Source: Archangium lipolyticum | GTDB lineage: Bacteria > Myxococcota > Myxococcia > Myxococcales > Myxococcaceae | Assembly (NCBI RefSeq): GCF_024623785.1 | Contig: NZ_JANKBZ010000027.1 | Coordinates: 62,001 to 126,000 of the forward strand | Direction of reading: 5' to 3' | DNA: 64,000 nt | Shown here: positions 59,925 to 64,000 of the stretch, piece after piece | Position numbering within the stretch: position 1 is the first letter of the stretch | Layout of the letters: each line of letters opens with the position of its first letter | The notes under the pieces: model-generated | What the model was told of the DNA's origin: nothing | Database searches by the model: none | What the model saw: only the letters and a program-made list of their open reading frames with translations | Made by a program: the position numbers and the translations under genes

Positions 59925-60093
59925 GTGCTCATGGCGGCCGTTCTGTCTGTAAATGGCCGTCATGATTGTATGGGTATGCGGGCCAGGGGCTTTGTCGGGT
60001 GATGTCGTTTTCGCGCATAAGCCCCATTTTTCATAGACAACAGATTTGGGGCATGGTTTAAATATGCGCGAACACTGAAACACGGAGGGAGCC

Positions 60094-60618
60094 ATGTCTC
60101 GTCACGTTCGCCGCCACCAATTGTTGGGCCTGGGTCTGGGTGCTCTGACGGGATTGTTGGTGGCCTGCGGCGGCGAGCAGCCGCGGGGTTCCACCTCGGA
60201 GGGCATGGTCTCCTCGACCTCGTCGCTCGAGGAGGCGGCTCCCGCCGGGATGATCGTCTACTCCACGCGGGGCAAGCCCGTGAGCGACGCGGGTTTCGTG
60301 TGGCTGGGGCCACCGGAGGTGCTGGGCGGGCAGGTGCTCGAGGGCAACCCGCAGATCTTCGCCCGCATCGACTACAGCCACGGCGGCAAGACGGTGGGCC
60401 TCTTCAAGGCGACGAAGGGGAAGATCCGGGTGACCTTCCCCTTCTCCGAGCACGCCACCATCCTCGAGGGTCAGGTCACCATCACGGACCAGACGGGCAA
60501 GCGCCACACGTTCAAGGAGGGTGACAGCTACTTCATCCGCCAGGGACAGGTGGTCACCTGGGAGGTGAAGGGCAAGGAGGTCATCAAGTCGTTCTTCAAC
60601 ATCGTCGAGCCCCAGTAG
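60094..60618 (+). CDS. Cupin-fold lipoprotein
   Basis: 174 residues from ATG 60094, with CGGAGGGA upstream. The signal MSRHVRRHQLLGLGLGALTGLLVAC ends in a lipobox; a Ser/Thr-rich linker follows. The domain VGLFKATKGKIRVTFPFSEHATILEGQVTITDQTGKRHTFKEGDSYFIRQGQVVTWEVKGKEVIKSFFNIV is a single cupin of the DUF861/Cupin_3 type: 'G......f.h...il.G.v.i.d..G....f..GD...i..G....w.v'. Usually such cupins are cytoplasmic, so the lipid anchor is noteworthy. The upstream 80 bases are AT-rich (TTTAAATATG near 60056-60065), a likely promoter zone. Confidence 0.82.
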   Translation: MSRHVRRHQLLGLGLGALTGLLVACGGEQPRGSTSEGMVSSTSSLEEAAPAGMIVYSTRGKPVSDAGFVWLGPPEVLGGQVLEGNPQIFARIDYSHGGKTVGLFKATKGKIRVTFPFSEHATILEGQVTITDQTGKRHTFKEGDSYFIRQGQVVTWEVKGKEVIKSFFNIVEPQ

Positions 60619-60625
60619 GGCGGGC

Positions 60626-61357
60626 TCAGGTGCCCACGCGGGCCAGGTCCTGGCCGGAGACGTGGGCCTGACGCGGACGCCAGTCGGACCGGGCCGCGGG
60701 GGCCAGCAACTCGGTGTGCAGCCCGTCGAACATGGCGTGGAAGGCCGCGTAGATGCGGTCCACCAGGGTGATGGCCTCTTCGCGCAACGCAGGCGTGAGC
60801 TCGATGCCGCGCAGCATCGCTTCCATCTGCTCCTCGAAGACCTCGTGCTGCTCCTCGGCCTCCATGTGGTGGTTGGAGAAGTACTTCAGCCGCTTGTCGG
60901 TGCCCGAGGCCTGGGTGAGGGCCGCGGTGCGGCTGAAGAAGGCGTGGCTGGTGGACTCCAGCGCCAGCACCAGCACCACGCGCAGCCGGTCATCCATCGG
61001 GCGGAGCACCTCGGCGAGCAGCTCGTAGCTGGCGTCACGGGTGTGCTCGTGCGGCCGGTCCCACAGGTCGGTGAGCGTCAGCGGACGGCCCATGAGCACG
61101 GCCACGTCCTCGAAGAACCAGTGGTCGTGCCCACGCTCCTCGGAGCGATGGCGGAGCATGAGCAGGTTGAGCTCGGGGTCCCTCACCCGCTGCGCGTTGA
61201 GACGCAGCACGTCCTGGAAGCTCATCACCCAGAAGGCCAGGCGCGGGGCGAAGGCCAGCACCTGCTCCAGCGGACGGTCCTGTCGGAGCTCGGCGAAGAA
61301 GGGGTGCTCGGAGAAACGGGCCTGTCGGACGCTGATGTGTTGCAGCACTGCCCTCAT
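60626..61357 (-). CDS. TenA/heme-oxygenase-fold iron-dependent protein
   Basis: 243 residues from ATG 61357 (GGGAGGGA upstream); codons upstream are open but lack a good start. All-helical, with His/Glu at spacings suited to a metal site: LRHRSEERGHDHWFFEDVAVL, ALESTSHAFFSR and YFSNHHMEAEEQHEVFEEQM. This is the pattern of the heme-oxygenase-like/TenA superfamily, including di-iron (HDO-type) enzymes that have E...H and D/E..H clusters in successive helices. The exact reaction cannot be told. It converges with the cupin lipoprotein seven bases away. Confidence 0.72.
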   Translation of the reverse strand: MRAVLQHISVRQARFSEHPFFAELRQDRPLEQVLAFAPRLAFWVMSFQDVLRLNAQRVRDPELNLLMLRHRSEERGHDHWFFEDVAVLMGRPLTLTDLWDRPHEHTRDASYELLAEVLRPMDDRLRVVLVLALESTSHAFFSRTAALTQASGTDKRLKYFSNHHMEAEEQHEVFEEQMEAMLRGIELTPALREEAITLVDRIYAAFHAMFDGLHTELLAPAARSDWRPRQAHVSGQDLARVGT

Positions 61358-61744
61358 GGTTCCCTCCCGTGCGAGATGCGAAGGGGGTTCCTCGTGGAGC
61401 CCCCACATGGACGGTTCTCTTCGATGCTGGATTGATGCCAAGAGGCTCGATGGGATCGTCTCGGAGCAAAAGCCTTCCAAGGCGTGCTCTCCGTACACCC
61501 ATGGCAAATCTTTTCGTTGTGTATGGGCATGGAAGAGCCTCGGCGGCGAAGCCTCGCGAGGAGTTTGAATAGGAATGAGAGGCACAAATGCAAATGAACC
61601 GCTCAGCGCATAACTTTGCATTTGCAGCGCGTGGTGGATTCACTCCCAGGCTCGGTCGGGAGTGACCCGGTGGGGTGTGAACGACCACGCGAGGGCCGGA
61701 GGCACCGGCCTCAATGACAGACAGTGTCGGTCAGCCGCGGTGCG
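61358..61744. other. Non-coding gap of 387 bases with an AT-rich inverted repeat
   Basis: This gap lies between the starts/ends of two minus-strand genes. The part nearest 61357 (61358-61560) has nothing I can identify beyond purine-rich text upstream of the TenA-like gene. The part at 61560-61630 is AT-rich, unlike its surroundings, and holds the perfect inverted repeat listed separately. Translations in the region look like non-coding frames. Confidence 0.6.
61585..61624. promoter_or_regulatory. Perfect 10-base inverted repeat, candidate operator
   Basis: CAAATGCAAA (61585-61594) and TTTGCATTTG (61615-61624) are perfect complements, with 20 bases between and a 30-base centre-to-centre distance, close to three helical turns. 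This spacing suits two bound protein dimers on one DNA face. It lies 228 bases upstream of the TenA-like start and 121 bases after the chemoreceptor stop on the same strand. Confidence 0.5.
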
Positions 61745-63217
61745 TTACCTGGAGGCGCGCGGGGACATGATGGCAGCGAGCTGCCGCGAGAGCTGGATGA
61801 GCTGGTTGGCCGTCTGGAGCGTCTGGGTGGAGCTGGCCTCGGTCTGACGCGCCGTCTGCGCCATCTCGTGGATGGCGGTGTTCACCTGCTCCACGGCCGT
61901 CGTCTGCTGCTGGGTGCTCAGCTCGATCTCCCGCGCCACGTCCAGGTTGGCGCGCACCAGCTCGGCGATGCGGCGGAAGTTGCCGGCCACGTCGCCGAAC
62001 TGCTTCGCGCTGCTCTGCACCGCCTTGGAGCCGTCCTCCGTGGCCATGATGGTGGTGTTGGAGGCGGCGCGAATCTCGTCGATGAGGACGCGGATGTCCT
62101 TGGTGGCGCCGCCCACGCGGTCCGCCAGCTTGCGGATTTCTTCCGCCACCACGGCGAAGCGCTTGCCGTGCTCCCCCGCCCCGGCGCTCTCGATGGTGGC
62201 GTTGATGGCCAGGATGTTCGTCTGCTCGGCCAGCTCGTTGATGATGTCCACGATGCCGCCGATCTCCTGCGAGCGCTTGCCCAGCTCCAGCATGTGATTG
62301 ACGATGGCATCCACCTGGTGGCGCACCGACTCGATGGCCTCCTGGGCGTGCTGCACCGTCTCGTTGCCGGTGCTGGCCGCGCCCGCCGTCTCGTCCGCCA
62401 CGCGCGCCACCTGCTGCGCGCTGCCGGCGATCTGCCGCGAGGTGGACAGCAGCTCCTGGACGGTGGAGGAGATCTCCGTCGTGGCCGAGGCCTGCTCGCG
62501 CGCGCCCGTGGCCTGCTGCGAGGCCGCCGACTGGAGCTCGGCCGAGGAGCTCTGCACCTGCTGGATGGCGGTCTCGAGCTTGCGGCCCAGGCTCCTGGCG
62601 ATGATCACGCCGATCAGCGTGACGAAGACGAGGACGCCGGCGCTCCCACCGCTGAAGAACCAGTTGAGCGTGCGCGAGCCCTTCGCCAGATAGGCATCAC
62701 GCGCCGCGAGCTGGTTGGCCTCGGTCCGGCGCATCTCCTCCATCGTCTGGTGGATGCCGTCCATCAGCCGCTTGCCCTCTCCGGTATCGAGGGTGGCCAG
62801 GGCGGCGCTGAACCCCTGGGTGCGGCGCAGCTCGGTGGTGTCGCGCAGCTGGACCAGCATCCGCTCGATGAGAGGCCGGAGCGTTTCCAGGCGGCGGGCC
62901 TGCTCGGGATTGCTGGAGAAGAGCTCGCGCAGGAGGGACAGCTCCCGGGTGAGCTCGGTCGCGGCCTGGGCGTGAGGCTCGAGGTAGGACGTGCTGCCGG
63001 TGAAGATGTACCCGCGCAGCCCCATCTCCGCGCCGTCGATTCGTGCGCGGATCCGATCGATTCCATTGAGGGTCTCGTGGCTGCGCTGCACGGAGGTGAG
63101 GGCGGTCGCGAAGCTGCGGGTGCTCTCGAAGGACGCGACCAGGAAGAGGCCGAGCAGCGCGGCGACCAGGAGGAAGCCGATGCGGAACTGCTGTCCCACC
63201 GTCCACTTCGAGAACAT
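61745..63217 (-). CDS. Methyl-accepting chemotaxis protein
   Basis: 490 residues from ATG 63217 (GAGAGG upstream). An N-terminal membrane helix ([18 protein letters not shown]) and a second one ([22 protein letters not shown]) enclose a four-helix CHASE3-like periplasmic domain ([65 protein letters not shown]). The cytoplasmic part has the hairpin tip of chemoreceptors ([54 protein letters not shown]) that binds CheA and CheW. A complete HAMP domain is not obvious. No che genes lie nearby, so it is an orphan receptor. Confidence 0.95.
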   Translation of the reverse strand: MFSKWTVGQQFRIGFLLVAALLGLFLVASFESTRSFATALTSVQRSHETLNGIDRIRARIDGAEMGLRGYIFTGSTSYLEPHAQAATELTRELSLLRELFSSNPEQARRLETLRPLIERMLVQLRDTTELRRTQGFSAALATLDTGEGKRLMDGIHQTMEEMRRTEANQLAARDAYLAKGSRTLNWFFSGGSAGVLVFVTLIGVIIARSLGRKLETAIQQVQSSSAELQSAASQQATGAREQASATTEISSTVQELLSTSRQIAGSAQQVARVADETAGAASTGNETVQHAQEAIESVRHQVDAIVNHMLELGKRSQEIGGIVDIINELAEQTNILAINATIESAGAGEHGKRFAVVAEEIRKLADRVGGATKDIRVLIDEIRAASNTTIMATEDGSKAVQSSAKQFGDVAGNFRRIAELVRANLDVAREIELSTQQQTTAVEQVNTAIHEMAQTARQTEASSTQTLQTANQLIQLSRQLAAIMSPRASR

Positions 63218-63424
63218 CGACACACCTCTCCTGCTGAGGGGCGGGGGCCTCCACCAGCGTTTTCCAGGGCGAACTCTACGGGTTCCAACCGCTTGTGCCA
63301 GCAACTGCCGGAATCACTCGCGGAAAACCCCGGCGGGCGGGCGTGCAACCGCTGGCACGGCGGAGGGGAGGCGGAAGCCAGGGGGCCTGGCCCGTGAAGG
63401 CCGGACCCCCGGAGCGGGTAGGGA

Positions 63425-64000
63425 CTACGGAGTGACGTCGAACTCGCCGGCGCGCAGCAGGTGCTCGATGGCGGGAGTCACCTCGGCGCTTCCCAGCTCC
63501 GCGAGGCGCACCGCGGGGAATCGGACCTCGAGGCCCCTGGCGAGCCGGTGGTACAGGGTGTTGGTGCCCAGCGAGTAGAGCTGCAGCCCGCGCAGGGCGT
63601 AGCTGCCGTCCAGCCGGGACAGCCCCGCGTGGCCGGCCTCGAAGCGCAGCGTCAGCGTGTGCGTGCCGGCGCCGAGCTGGTCCGTCACCTGGGCCTCGGC
63701 CACCGGCCGCTCGACGCCCCGCGCATCCGTCGCCACGAGCGTGCCCGTCACCTCGTAGCGGTCGAGCGCCTGGCTCTCGAGGACCACGTCCACCTCGAGG
63801 GCCGTCACCTTGCCGCCCTCACGCACCAGCCGCTCCCGGCCCACCGAGGCGATGCGCGCCGTCGGCACCGCGAAGCCGAAGGCGGTCTGCGCCAGTCGGT
63901 CGAAGGGCTGGCCGCCCGCCGTGCCCACCGCGCGCACCTCGAGCACCCACGCGCCCGTCTCGTCCTTCTCGTGCATGACGCGCGAGACCTGGGCCCGGTA
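63425..64000 (-). CDS. Beta-rich protein of unknown function (5' partial)
   Basis: The frame is open from 64000 (YRAQVSRVMHEKDETGAWVLEVRAVGTAGG), so the start lies beyond the right edge. The visible 191 codons read as beta-rich extracellular-type protein: GKVTALEVDVVLESQALDRYEVTGTLVATDARGVERPVAEAQVTDQLGAGTHTLTLRFEAGHAGLSRLDGSYALRGLQLYSLGTNTLYHRLARGLEVRF. This could be an Ig/DUF4785-like surface domain. There is no membrane helix in the visible part. The family is not recognised. Confidence 0.65.
   Translation of the reverse strand, partial: YRAQVSRVMHEKDETGAWVLEVRAVGTAGGQPFDRLAQTAFGFAVPTARIASVGRERLVREGGKVTALEVDVVLESQALDRYEVTGTLVATDARGVERPVAEAQVTDQLGAGTHTLTLRFEAGHAGLSRLDGSYALRGLQLYSLGTNTLYHRLARGLEVRFPAVRLAELGSAEVTPAIEHLLRAGEFDVTP

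Noticed and set aside
1-64000. tRNA, rRNA, insertion sequence, integrase, prophage or CRISPR elements
   Set aside because: None recognised by reading both strands; no cloverleaf with conserved TTCRA loop, no transposase motif, and no short regular spacer-repeat array outside coding repeats. A covariance-model scan would be decisive for small RNAs.

Overview
The window is high-GC DNA with very dense coding, many ATGA/GTGA start-stop overlaps, many lipoproteins, large hybrid histidine kinases, a eukaryote-type Ser/Thr kinase fused to ATPase and TPR regions, and polymorphic lipoprotein toxin loci. Together these point to a myxobacterium, probably suborder Cystobacterineae (Archangium/Cystobacter/Myxococcus relatives). 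This is judged from protein character, not from a marker gene. No rRNA, tRNA, CRISPR array, transposase or prophage was recognised. Both window edges cut through genes.

Layout. 2-2139: end of a module made of a CsgG/TolB-like membrane protein and a Cys-rich lipoprotein. 2284-6211: F0 part of ATP synthase (atpZ-like, atpI, atpB, atpE, atpF) followed by ychF; no F1 genes are present. 6377-17165: mixed housekeeping and accessory genes: a SitA-like lipoprotein with partner, an HTH-citrate synthase fusion, a Rieske oxygenase divergent from a TetR regulator, a DUF2062 protein, and a DUF885 lipoprotein. 17162-23608: a 1325-residue kinase/ATPase/TPR protein divergent from a CHASE hybrid histidine kinase. 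23651-24213: a toxin remnant with an immunity-like gene. 24247-27077: a secreted zinc metalloprotease operon. 27375-32062: a uracil-catabolism (URC-type) operon: semialdehyde dehydrogenase, GTP-cyclohydrolase-II-like Urc1, DUF1688 Urc4 and uracil phosphoribosyltransferase. 32174-33351: an AHH nuclease toxin broken by a frameshift, with an intact Imm11-type immunity gene. 33638-41517: a PheS-like stand-alone ligase, fatty-acid hydroxylase, cytochrome c, M55 peptidase fusion, NGLSL-repeat lipoprotein, P450, SLOG-type protein and a small Cys-rich lipoprotein. 41593-44931: a subtilase lipoprotein and two paralogous exported proteins. 45003-49679: ECF sigma and zinc-finger anti-sigma divergent from a caspase-like protease, a CsgG/TolB-like membrane protein and an Ig-like lipoprotein. 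49698-64000: a lyase-like secreted protein, a Nik1-like HAMP-array hybrid kinase with a second hybrid kinase, a small HTH/DUF5985-like operon, a hydratase/decarboxylase, a V4R-like protein, a cupin lipoprotein, a TenA/heme-oxygenase-fold protein, a chemoreceptor and a partial gene.

Most notable: (1) the sigma/anti-sigma/caspase/membrane/lipoprotein module, apparently present a second time at the left edge with a different lipoprotein C-terminus; (2) three polymorphic-toxin-type loci at different stages of decay; (3) a URC operon that carries its own malonate-semialdehyde-type dehydrogenase; (4) six copies of a REP-like palindrome, mostly placed directly after stop codons.
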